Position numbers and translations under genes: made by a program | Notes under the pieces: generated by a model | The model's input: only the letters and a program-made list of their open reading frames with translations | Database searches by the model: none | Told to the model about the DNA's origin: nothing | Origin: DASVWZ01 sp036392935 | GTDB taxonomy: Bacteria > Acidobacteriota > Terriglobia > Terriglobales > Acidobacteriaceae | Assembly (NCBI GenBank): GCA_036392935.1 | Contig: DASVWZ010000021.1 | Coordinates: 1 to 34,116, forward strand | Reading direction: 5' to 3' | DNA length: 34,116 bases | Part shown: positions 1-7,901 of the stretch, piece by piece | Numbering within the stretch: position 1 is the stretch's first letter | Layout of the letters: the number at the start of each line of letters is the position of its first letter

Positions 1-15
1 GGATTAACGCGATGG

Positions 16-1611
16 TCATCGAGTAGGAACAGGTGCGAACTCGACGTCCTGCACCGGAACGCCACCCACCTTGCGACGGCCGTCCGTCCACGTTACGTAG
101 GCATTGCCCGCGATCGCGGTGTTGTAATCGTAATCGCCAGCGTAGCAGCTGACCACATCCGGATCGTCCTGAGCCGGCTGGGTGACAAGCGAGCTGCTGA
201 TCGTGATTTCGGATCCCCAGGTCACGCCGTTGTCGGTGGACTGGATTCCGATGCGGTTGTAGTTGCAGCCGGGGTCGCCAACGTTGTTGCAGGCGCTGGT
301 TGCCTGGCTGCGATCGTACCAGGAAGCGGTCACTACGCCCTTGCCGTTAACCGAAAGCGAGGGCATCCATTGCGTCTTGTTCGGACCATCCTTGTCGGTA
401 TTCAACTTAACTGCCTTCGACCAGGTATTGCCGTTATTGGTTGAACGGGTATAGAAGATGTCGCCGTGGTCGCCATTGGTGCCGGCTCCCGCGAAAACAT
501 AATGGATGACGCCGTTCGGACCGACTGCAGGCTCGCCCCAACCCATGTGACGGATGATGGGGTTGACCTGATAGAAGTATGGCTCGGAAGAACAGGTTTG
601 ATCACCAACCGGATTGAAACGGGCTCCCATGGTGACCTGCTTGAAGCTGGTTCCACCGTTGGTGGAGATATAGACCAGGTTCTGGCGAGTGGCATTGCCG
701 CCGCCGCCTTCATCCATACCCACCACGAACACGGTGCTGTTCGCGCCGGACGATTTGCCGCCTGTGACCTGGACGTCACGAATGAAGGTCGAGCCATTGG
801 CGAGAATCACCGGGCCCTTCCATGTGGTGCCGTCGTCGGAATAGACCAGCGAAAGCGCTGCGTTGTTGCCGAAGTCGTTCCACGAGATATACATGCGTCC
901 GTACACCGCGCTGTTGGGGCTGTTGTCAACCCAGAACGACTCACGGTCGTCGGAGACGCCGACGTGCGGGCAAGCCCCGGTCTTCCAGGTCTTGCCGTCG
1001 GTTGAAGTCCACAGGCCGATGCCGAGTTCGCCGCTGCCAGTGGTGCAATCGCTGTTCTGGGTCAGGCTGCCGACCAGGTCGCCGGCAAACCATGTGGCCA
1101 GCTTGGCGTTGTAGATAACGATGGGGTCGCCAAGGTTGTCGCCGTGGCCGGTGGCGAACGGCGGAGGCTGGATTTCGGTGAAGGTTGCGCCGCTATCGGT
1201 GGAGTACGACAGGCCGCCGAAGGTGCCCAATCCTGAACCGCCATAATTAATGTTGTGATCGTTGTAATTCACCACGATCGTTTTGCCGGAGTTCTTGGTG
1301 CTGCCCGTAACCATGCTCTCGCTCTTGGTGCAGTTCTGCGAGCTGGTGCAGCTACGATTGCTGGCGCGGACGTTCGGCGGGGTGGTGGCTGCTTCGGCTT
1401 CGGAGCTTCCTCCAGAGGCATGGCCTCCGTAGGCGAGACCGCAAGCAATCATCATGTGGCCCACGCCCAGATTGTCTTGCATATACCATCGCGATTCAAC
1501 CGCCCGTGAGCAATCGATTCCCTCGGCGCTGGCCAGCGTGGGCTGAATAGCACACACGGCAGCAAACAGAATGACGGGCAATGCGTAATACCACAGCTTT
1601 CTACTTTGCAT
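16..1611 (-). CDS. Secreted Asp-box (BNR) beta-propeller protein, sialidase-like fold
   Basis: The 531-residue product begins with a Sec signal peptide: a basic start, a hydrophobic stretch at about residues 7-22 and an A-S-A cleavage region near 27-29. Six Asp-box motifs (S-x-D/N-x-G-x-T-W/F) are visible at about residues 137, 203, 258, 316, 390 and 458. They are spaced 50-75 residues apart, as in six-bladed sialidase-type propellers. A sialidase arginine triad cannot be assigned by eye, so the substrate is unknown and the protein may bind rather than hydrolyse glycans. Many Cys residues suggest disulfides in an exported protein. The start overlaps the end of the upstream foldase gene by 11 bases, so the two are probably translationally coupled. 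Fold and export are fairly sure; enzymatic activity is not. Confidence 0.8.
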   Translation of the reverse strand: MQSRKLWYYALPVILFAAVCAIQPTLASAEGIDCSRAVESRWYMQDNLGVGHMMIACGLAYGGHASGGSSEAEAATTPPNVRASNRSCTSSQNCTKSESMVTGSTKNSGKTIVVNYNDHNINYGGSGLGTFGGLSYSTDSGATFTEIQPPPFATGHGDNLGDPIVIYNAKLATWFAGDLVGSLTQNSDCTTGSGELGIGLWTSTDGKTWKTGACPHVGVSDDRESFWVDNSPNSAVYGRMYISWNDFGNNAALSLVYSDDGTTWKGPVILANGSTFIRDVQVTGGKSSGANSTVFVVGMDEGGGGNATRQNLVYISTNGGTSFKQVTMGARFNPVGDQTCSSEPYFYQVNPIIRHMGWGEPAVGPNGVIHYVFAGAGTNGDHGDIFYTRSTNNGNTWSKAVKLNTDKDGPNKTQWMPSLSVNGKGVVTASWYDRSQATSACNNVGDPGCNYNRIGIQSTDNGVTWGSEITISSSLVTQPAQDDPDVVSCYAGDYDYNTAIAGNAYVTWTDGRRKVGGVPVQDVEFAPVPTR

Positions 1612-2626
1612 TGTTATTCTCCTGGTGAGTTTGTGTTACCTGCTGTTTTTGCCGTCCGCTGGTCATGGGCATCTTGTCGGTATCGGCGGGAGCCGTCCCG
1701 TTCCCAAAGTAATCTTTGTCCATCCAGATACCGGCGTTCTTTCTGAGTTCGGCTAACTTGGCCTGCATCTTCTCTGCCTGGACGTCTTTTTCCACGAACA
1801 CACTTACTTCTTTCAGCGTCTGAGTGCGGTGCTCGGTCAGTTGATAAACAATGAACGCGTCGGGTCTGTCGTCTGCTACCTTCCACTCTCCGGGTTTCAT
1901 GGCGAATGCAATCGCCTCCAGAGGCGGCGGAAGTTCCTTGCGGGTAAACATTGACGGAGTCGCGTCCAATAAACCGTTCGGGGAATTCTTGAATTCTTCA
2001 GCGATCTTAGACGGGTCACCTCCTGATTTGTAGGCTGCGAGAATCTGATCGACTTTCGCCTTCGCATCCTGTGGGCTGAGCCCCTGGCTGTTACTCGAGC
2101 CTGGGCCTTTTTTCCAGATGAAAAGGCGGCGAATGTAAACCATGTCGTATTCGCCTTTATGGGCGTCGTAATACTTCTGCATGTCCTCGGGGGTCGGCTT
2201 GGTTTGTTCCATAAGGGTCGCAAACTCGGCATCCGAGAGGACCTGGAGACGCGCAATATCGAGGTCGTGGCGAACCTTGGGAGACTGGTCGAGATGAGAC
2301 GAAACCGCCTGCTGCGAAAGCATCAGGACCGAGGCGTAGTCATTACCCATATCGCGCCGGGTTTTCTCCGCCTTTTCGGCGCCCTCGCCTTCGCCTTCTT
2401 CACCCTGAGCTTCGAACTCCTTGATATTGGTTTCAAACTCGTCCTCAGTGACGGCGACGCCGCCGACACGCAGCACCACGTGTTGGTCAGGTGAGGTTGA
2501 GGAGTTTGCCCGATCTGCATCCGGTTTATTGCCCGGGGTGGTTGACGATTGAGCGTGAACCACTGCCACAAAAACTGCAGGGATTAGGAATACGCTGAGA
2601 ATTCTTATTGGCTTGAAAAATAGCAT
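1601..2626 (-). CDS. Exported SurA/parvulin-like peptidyl-prolyl isomerase (foldase)
   Basis: The start at 2626 is chosen because the product then opens with a clean signal peptide (MLFFKPIRIL then a hydrophobic run ending VVHAQ). The longer open frame upstream adds an unconvincing N-terminus. The 341-residue protein has an N-terminal SurA_N-like helical segment (about 53-140) with an acidic Glu/Gly-rich insert near 72-88. A PpiC/parvulin-like segment follows at about 160-265, then a charged helix. Parvulins catalyse proline isomerisation and act as periplasmic chaperones. The parvulin signature is weak here, so a chaperone without isomerase activity is possible. The gene is upstream of and overlaps the propeller protein gene, suggesting it may help fold that exported product. 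No strong Shine-Dalgarno is seen. The 223 bases between this start and the M23 gene end hold no recognisable gene. Confidence 0.65.
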   Translation of the reverse strand: MLFFKPIRILSVFLIPAVFVAVVHAQSSTTPGNKPDADRANSSTSPDQHVVLRVGGVAVTEDEFETNIKEFEAQGEEGEGEGAEKAEKTRRDMGNDYASVLMLSQQAVSSHLDQSPKVRHDLDIARLQVLSDAEFATLMEQTKPTPEDMQKYYDAHKGEYDMVYIRRLFIWKKGPGSSNSQGLSPQDAKAKVDQILAAYKSGGDPSKIAEEFKNSPNGLLDATPSMFTRKELPPPLEAIAFAMKPGEWKVADDRPDAFIVYQLTEHRTQTLKEVSVFVEKDVQAEKMQAKLAELRKNAGIWMDKDYFGNGTAPADTDKMPMTSGRQKQQVTQTHQENNNAK

Positions 2627-2849
2627 GAGCGCATGTGCTGGCGGGACCTTCCGGCGAATCTTCCACCCAGAAACGAGAGAGCGGCGCTCTAGAACGGAAC
2701 CTGTACCGGTGCCCACATCAACAGTCCCCAACTATGCCCTATAGTTGAAGAATCGTCAATCATGGACTTTCGACTCTAGTAGTTCGGCGATTCTCACCGG
2801 CCGGCATCGGCGCGAAACCCGACCAGCCGAGACAGATTCCACGATTTCC

Positions 2850-4034
2850 TCAGGGAAAATCGACAATATTAAGGTCCAGAGGAAATTGCAGCTTACGCGG
2901 GCTGGGTGAAGGCAGCCGCCCGGTGCCCCAGTTTCCGGTTAGATCTTTGGCGTCCTGAAATTGCTTCTCTGAAACGGTGCCGTCAAAGGCAAAGGAATCG
3001 ATGACGTAGGGGATTCCGTTGGAGCCCAAAACAGACGGGCCGTTCATCAAGTGAAAATGAAGATGCGGTCCGGAGGTGTTGCCTGTGTTTCCGAGTTTGG
3101 CCAGCTTCTGGCCGCGATGTACGTGATCGCCCGGCTTGACCGCAACCGATCCTTTTTGCAGATGCGCGTAGAATGCGAAGACTCCGCCACCAAGATCGAT
3201 TACGATGTGGTTTCCGTCGACATTATGCACATTAATGGTTGAGGGGTCCGGCATGACTCCCGGTTTCTGATCGTTGAGATCATTCAAGATCTCCACTACC
3301 TTCCCGTCGGCGACGGCGATCACGTCTGCACCGTAGCTGGTGTAGCCGCGCACATCGGATGGGTCGCCGTTGATGAGGCGGCCCTGGTCATCCATTTGCA
3401 TCCAGTCAATCGCGAAGCGCTGGGCGAAATAAATCTTGCCGTTGACCGGCAGGCCGGTGGAGCGATGACCGCTGCCGGGAGCGCAGCATCCGTTGAGCGC
3501 AAGCCAACCTTTTCCGTGGAGCGGCGGGCCGATGACTATCGGCACCTTCTGAAAAATATCGATCGGCGCGACCGTGTAGGTGAGCAGCACAGGCGTCTGT
3601 TCCTTCGGCGACGGCGACGGCGCGGCCAGCGTTTCAATGCGGTGCCATAAACGGGTTGGAGGCGTTTTCCACCAATCGAGAGCGAAGTCGACAAAGAAAA
3701 TCCGGGTGCCGTTGTATTCGATGACCGGATTTTTCACCTCTCCATTTCCAGTGTTACGCAGACGCACGCGCAGATCTTCGTCCTGAAAGGTCGCCAGCGG
3801 TGTCGACTGGCCGTCGAGTAGAACCTCGATTTTCTTCGGAGTGGCCGGGGTGATGTTGGTGTTGGTGAGGACCAGTTCGTAAACCAGATGCACTTTGCCG
3901 TCCGTGCCGGTCACTTGCCGGGTGGTGTCGACGAGTGGCGAGACGACCAGAGGCGTCAGCTGATCTTCGGCAGGGGTTGAAGCAGTGAAAGCGATCGTTA
4001 TTAATAAGAGAACCAGACAGTGCGACTTTTTCAT
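2850..4034 (-). CDS. Secreted M23-family (LytM-like) peptidase
   Basis: Starting at ATG 4034 the product is 394 residues with a signal peptide (MKKSHC then a hydrophobic core, cleavage near T-P-A-E). Residues about 25-165 form a beta-rich N-terminal domain. The M23/LytM domain covers about 200-345 and shows YAHL (289-292), the PGDHV/GQKLAKLGNTG strand region and the ligand motif HLHFH (324-328). M23 enzymes are zinc peptidases that cleave peptidoglycan cross-bridges or stems. The first metal-ligand motif H-x-x-x-D appears as R-F-A-I-D (206-210), so the usual first histidine is Arg. The nearby His190 in G-S-G-H-R might substitute. Activity is therefore uncertain, and a degenerate amidase-activator-like role is possible. 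A TATAAT box lies 7 bases before the ATG with no Shine-Dalgarno, hinting at a leaderless mRNA. Confidence 0.78.
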   Translation of the reverse strand: MKKSHCLVLLLITIAFTASTPAEDQLTPLVVSPLVDTTRQVTGTDGKVHLVYELVLTNTNITPATPKKIEVLLDGQSTPLATFQDEDLRVRLRNTGNGEVKNPVIEYNGTRIFFVDFALDWWKTPPTRLWHRIETLAAPSPSPKEQTPVLLTYTVAPIDIFQKVPIVIGPPLHGKGWLALNGCCAPGSGHRSTGLPVNGKIYFAQRFAIDWMQMDDQGRLINGDPSDVRGYTSYGADVIAVADGKVVEILNDLNDQKPGVMPDPSTINVHNVDGNHIVIDLGGGVFAFYAHLQKGSVAVKPGDHVHRGQKLAKLGNTGNTSGPHLHFHLMNGPSVLGSNGIPYVIDSFAFDGTVSEKQFQDAKDLTGNWGTGRLPSPSPRKLQFPLDLNIVDFP

Positions 4035-4047
4035 GCGCGGAATTATA
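4035..4047 (-). promoter_or_regulatory. TATAAT -10 box just upstream of the M23 gene (possible leaderless promoter)
   Basis: On the minus strand an exact TATAAT occupies 4047-4042, with only seven bases before the ATG at 4034. Transcription would start at or next to the ATG. No -35 consensus is evident 17 bases upstream and no Shine-Dalgarno precedes the ATG. The match could be chance, but the same arrangement occurs before the Mop gene at 26993. Confidence 0.35.
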
Positions 4048-4216
4048 CTTACGCGGCGCAAAAAGTGCTGGCGTCGGTTTGTGGGCGCGGCAGGCCGAGG
4101 TCGATCGCCAATTCGTCGTGCGAGTTCGAAATTCGGAAGCAGTGGTGTGATAAACTTTTTGTTCGCTGGTTACGATTCTGTCCGCGGTATTCCAGCACTC
4201 CCGCAAGGTTTTCTTC

Positions 4217-4292
<76 letters not shown>

Positions 4293-4502
4293 CCCAATCC
4301 AATTCAGTAAGACAAGCTTCGTCTCCACGGGCGCGAGGCCCTTACGGTTCGGTCGGTCGGGCCGATTACAAATCTTTACTTTGAGCAAACTTAATCAACC
4401 CGATGCGCGAACAATTTTACCGCCGCTGTTTCAGCCTCCGACTATCATCTTAGTTAAAGGATGGAAGCGCCTTGTGAATCGCAAATGCAAGGTGAGAAAG
4501 AA

Positions 4503-7500
4503 ATGGGCGATCGTCGCGCGGGGAGGAATGGGTTGCAGCTGTTGTTCGGCTGCCTGAGTTTGCTTTTCGCGTGTGTTTCTGTCCCAGCTCAAACTCCCAT
4601 CAACTCCGCGCCAGGCGGAACGATTCACGGCGTTGTGAAATCTGGTACCACGCCGATTCCCGGCGCGAGCGTTGCCATCTCGAGCGAAGGTTCGGCAGAA
4701 AAAATTCCCACCACCACTGATTTGGACGGCAGCTATTCGATAACCGTGCCTGCCTACGGCACCTACAATGTCGTCGTGCAGATGCCCGCGTTCGCGAACA
4801 GCACAAAGAAAATCGTTATCGATACGGCTCATCGGAATGAACAGGCGAACATCGAACTGACTCTGCTTTCGCGCACCCGCGAGGCCAATCCTCAGCCGCG
4901 ACGCCCAGCCGGAACTTCGGCAGGGCAGCGCGGATTTCAAAGTCCCACGTTGCAGAGCATGGGCAACGAAGAAGCCGGAGCCAATGGCATTGGTGATGTA
5001 GTGCCGTCTGGAATGCCGGTGCCTGGGATCGCCCCGGACAGCGCCACCGAGTCGGTCGCGATTTCCGGGAACACCTCGAACGCATTCAATTCCCTGAGCG
5101 GCGACGAACTGCAGCAGCGCATCAACGATGCCCGCGCCCAGGGTGGAGGGTTCGGCGCACCCGGAGGCTTTGGCGGCCCGGGCGGATTTGGCGCCCCCGG
5201 TGGTTTTGGCGGTGGCGGACCTGGCGGCGCGATGCAGATAACCGGCCGGCGCGGATTCGATATCAATCATCCCCATGGCTCGATTTACTACGGCATCGGC
5301 GATTCGGCTTTCAATGCCGCGCCGTATTCGCTCACTGGTCAACCGGCGATTAAGCCGTCCTATCTGCTGAACAGCATCGGCGGATCGCTCGGCGGCCCGT
5401 TGAATATTCCGAAGATTTACCACGGCGGCGCCAAAACCTTCTTCTTCGTCAATTACAACGGCAAGCGTGGAGACAATCCCTTCGACCAGTTTTCAACTGT
5501 ACCCACGCTGCTGGAGCGGGCAGGGAACTTTTCGCAAGCCACTTACACCTCAGGCGCGGAGGCGGGCAAGCCCGTGGAAATTTTCGATCCCGCCACCAAC
5601 ACGCCGTTTCCCAACAACACGATTACGCACATCAATCCGGCGGCGGCGGGATTGCTTCCCTACATTCCGCTACCAAACCTGCCTGGAAACTTTCAGAATT
5701 TCCATTTTGTGACATCGGCTAACACCGCCAGCGACGATCTGAATGTGCGCGTCAACCATAACTTCGGCGCTGCGCCAGTTCGCGGCCGCGGTGGACGAGG
5801 CCGAAACGCGCCGCGCAATACGCTGACCATCGGCTTTCACTATCACGGATCGGGCGCGACCATCACCAATCCGTTCCCCAGCGTTGGCGGCAACACCAGT
5901 GTGCGTAGCTTCGATATTCCGATTTCTTATGTGCGCAGCGTTGGCAAGCTCACCAATACGGTCCGTTTTGATTTCAACCGCAGCCGCACGCACACGCAAA
6001 ATCTTTACGCATTCAACGATGACATCACCGGGGCACTCGGAATCACCGGCGTATCGCAGAATCCCTTCGACTGGGGACTGCCCAGCCTTTCGTTCACTAA
6101 CTTCGCCAGTCTGCAGGACACCAACCCCTCGCTGCTCCGAAATCAGACCTATACCTTTTCGGATTATGCAGTGTGGGTGCACGGCAAGCACATCGTTCGC
6201 TGGGGCGGCGATTTCCGCCGCGTGCAGCTCAACACCGAGGCCAGCAGCAATTCACGCGGATCGTTTATTTTTACCGGCCTCAACACGTCTCAAGTGATCA
6301 ACAGCCAGCCGGTGACTGGCACGGGTTATGATTTCGCCGACTTTCTGCTCGGGCTTCCGCAGCAGACCGCGGTGCAGTTCGGCGAAGACAACTATCATTT
6401 TCACGGCAATTATTGGGATCTGTACGCGCAAGATGAGTGGAAGCTGCGCGGAAACCTGACCGTGAATGTGGGCGTCCGCTATGAATACGTCTCTCCATTC
6501 ACGGAAGAGAACAACCGGATTGCCAACCTCGATCTTTCGCCCGGTGTGCTCTATCCCACACTCGGTACGCCGGTGGTCAGCGTAATTCTGCCGGGACAAG
6601 TCGGAACCTATTACGGCACCCTGCCCTCGAGCCTGGTCCGGCCGGACCGGAATAATTTTGCGCCCCGCGTCGGCTTTGCCTGGAAACCGTTCCGTAATAC
6701 TGTTGTACGCGGCGGATACGGCATCAACTACAACACCGGCGCTTACCAGTCCATCGCGCAGCAACTCGCTTTTCAGCCGCCGTTTTCGACTGCATCGACC
6801 AACATTCAAACCCTGCCGGGAGAGCTTACTCTGCAGAACGGTTTTCCTCCGGTTTCTCCCACAAGCATCACCAATAACTACGCCGTGAACCCCGATTATC
6901 GGTTGGGATACGTACAGATTCGCAATCTCGACATCCAGCAGCAAATCCGGCCAACGCTTTTGCTGAACATTGACTACACCGGAACTAAGGGAACCGACCT
7001 CGACATTCTCGAAGCTCCCAACCGCACCGCAACCGGCATTCGCATTCCCAACGTTCAGGCGTTCACTTTTGAAAACTCAGTCGGCGACTCGGAAGCCAAC
7101 GCTGGTTCGGTACGCCTGCGCAAGCGCTTGGCCCACGGCATTTCGATCGGTGGCATCTACACCTTCTCGAAGTCGATCGACGACGCATCGTCGATCGGAG
7201 CCGGAGCTACGACCGGATCCGGCAGTCCCGGGCTCGGAGCCGGAGGCACGGGCGCAGCCGGCGCTGGCCCTGCCGCATCCGCCGGAGCCGGGGCCAACAG
7301 CGTCGCGCAGAATCCCTTTGACCTTTCCGCCGAACGCGGGCTCTCCAGCTTCAATCAAACACACCGGTTCACGGGCGACTATCTGTGGGAATTGCCCTTC
7401 GGACACGACAAGCGCTGGCTCACGGCAAACACCGTGCAGCGCGCAATTCTCGGCGACTGGCAGTGGAGCGGCGATTGGACCATCGCTTCCGGGCTTCCTT

Positions 7501-7901
7501 TCACTCCGCGCTTTATCGGCGCATTCGATGAAGTCAACGCCGGAACCAATGGAACCCTGCGCCCGAATCTGGTGCCGGGACAATCGATCAGCGGCGGAGA
7601 TCCTTCGATTGCTGAGTGGTTCAACACTGGCGCTTTCGTCGCGCCGCCCACTGGTACCTACGGCGACGCCCGCCGCAACAGCATCATCGGCCCGCCCACG
7701 CACGTGTTCGACATGGCTTTCACCAAAGTGGTGCCGCTGCAGGAATCGCGCGTGCTGGAATTGCGGGCGCAGGCGACCAATGTGTTCAACATCCCGAATT
7801 ATTCAACCATCGATACCTCGGTCACATCTCCCACCTTCGGACGCGTGACCGCAGTGGGCGCTATGCGGCAGCTGACATTCACTTCGAGGTTCCGGTTTTG
7901 A
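4503..7901 (+). CDS. Oar-like TonB-dependent outer-membrane protein with carboxypeptidase-regulatory N-domain
   Basis: The ATG at 4503 is chosen over 4461 because AAGGTGAG lies six bases before it. The 1132-residue product has a signal peptide (hydrophobic core about 11-26, cleavage after VPAQ). A CarboxypepD_reg-like beta-sandwich follows (about 38-122, with the D-x-D-G-S-Y-S-I strand). Next come a Gly-rich linker of GGFG(A/G)PGG repeats (about 213-243), a plug-like region (RPSYLLNSIGGSLGGPL type, about 285-310) and a long beta-barrel ending in an aromatic residue (R-F-R-F) as outer-membrane proteins do. A second Ala/Gly-rich loop lies at about 897-935. Such proteins are greatly expanded in Acidobacteria and are thought to import large substrates, probably glycans or peptides; the ligand here is unknown. 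Its stop overlaps the start of the VWFA gene. Confidence 0.9.
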   Translation: MGDRRAGRNGLQLLFGCLSLLFACVSVPAQTPINSAPGGTIHGVVKSGTTPIPGASVAISSEGSAEKIPTTTDLDGSYSITVPAYGTYNVVVQMPAFANSTKKIVIDTAHRNEQANIELTLLSRTREANPQPRRPAGTSAGQRGFQSPTLQSMGNEEAGANGIGDVVPSGMPVPGIAPDSATESVAISGNTSNAFNSLSGDELQQRINDARAQGGGFGAPGGFGGPGGFGAPGGFGGGGPGGAMQITGRRGFDINHPHGSIYYGIGDSAFNAAPYSLTGQPAIKPSYLLNSIGGSLGGPLNIPKIYHGGAKTFFFVNYNGKRGDNPFDQFSTVPTLLERAGNFSQATYTSGAEAGKPVEIFDPATNTPFPNNTITHINPAAAGLLPYIPLPNLPGNFQNFHFVTSANTASDDLNVRVNHNFGAAPVRGRGGRGRNAPRNTLTIGFHYHGSGATITNPFPSVGGNTSVRSFDIPISYVRSVGKLTNTVRFDFNRSRTHTQNLYAFNDDITGALGITGVSQNPFDWGLPSLSFTNFASLQDTNPSLLRNQTYTFSDYAVWVHGKHIVRWGGDFRRVQLNTEASSNSRGSFIFTGLNTSQVINSQPVTGTGYDFADFLLGLPQQTAVQFGEDNYHFHGNYWDLYAQDEWKLRGNLTVNVGVRYEYVSPFTEENNRIANLDLSPGVLYPTLGTPVVSVILPGQVGTYYGTLPSSLVRPDRNNFAPRVGFAWKPFRNTVVRGGYGINYNTGAYQSIAQQLAFQPPFSTASTNIQTLPGELTLQNGFPPVSPTSITNNYAVNPDYRLGYVQIRNLDIQQQIRPTLLLNIDYTGTKGTDLDILEAPNRTATGIRIPNVQAFTFENSVGDSEANAGSVRLRKRLAHGISIGGIYTFSKSIDDASSIGAGATTGSGSPGLGAGGTGAAGAGPAASAGAGANSVAQNPFDLSAERGLSSFNQTHRFTGDYLWELPFGHDKRWLTANTVQRAILGDWQWSGDWTIASGLPFTPRFIGAFDEVNAGTNGTLRPNLVPGQSISGGDPSIAEWFNTGAFVAPPTGTYGDARRNSIIGPPTHVFDMAFTKVVPLQESRVLELRAQATNVFNIPNYSTIDTSVTSPTFGRVTAVGAMRQLTFTSRFRF

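Noticed and set aside
4431..5423. 330-residue minus-strand open frame
   Set aside because: It lies wholly antisense to the N-terminal part of the well-supported Oar gene and is rich in Arg/Ala low-complexity sequence without any motif.
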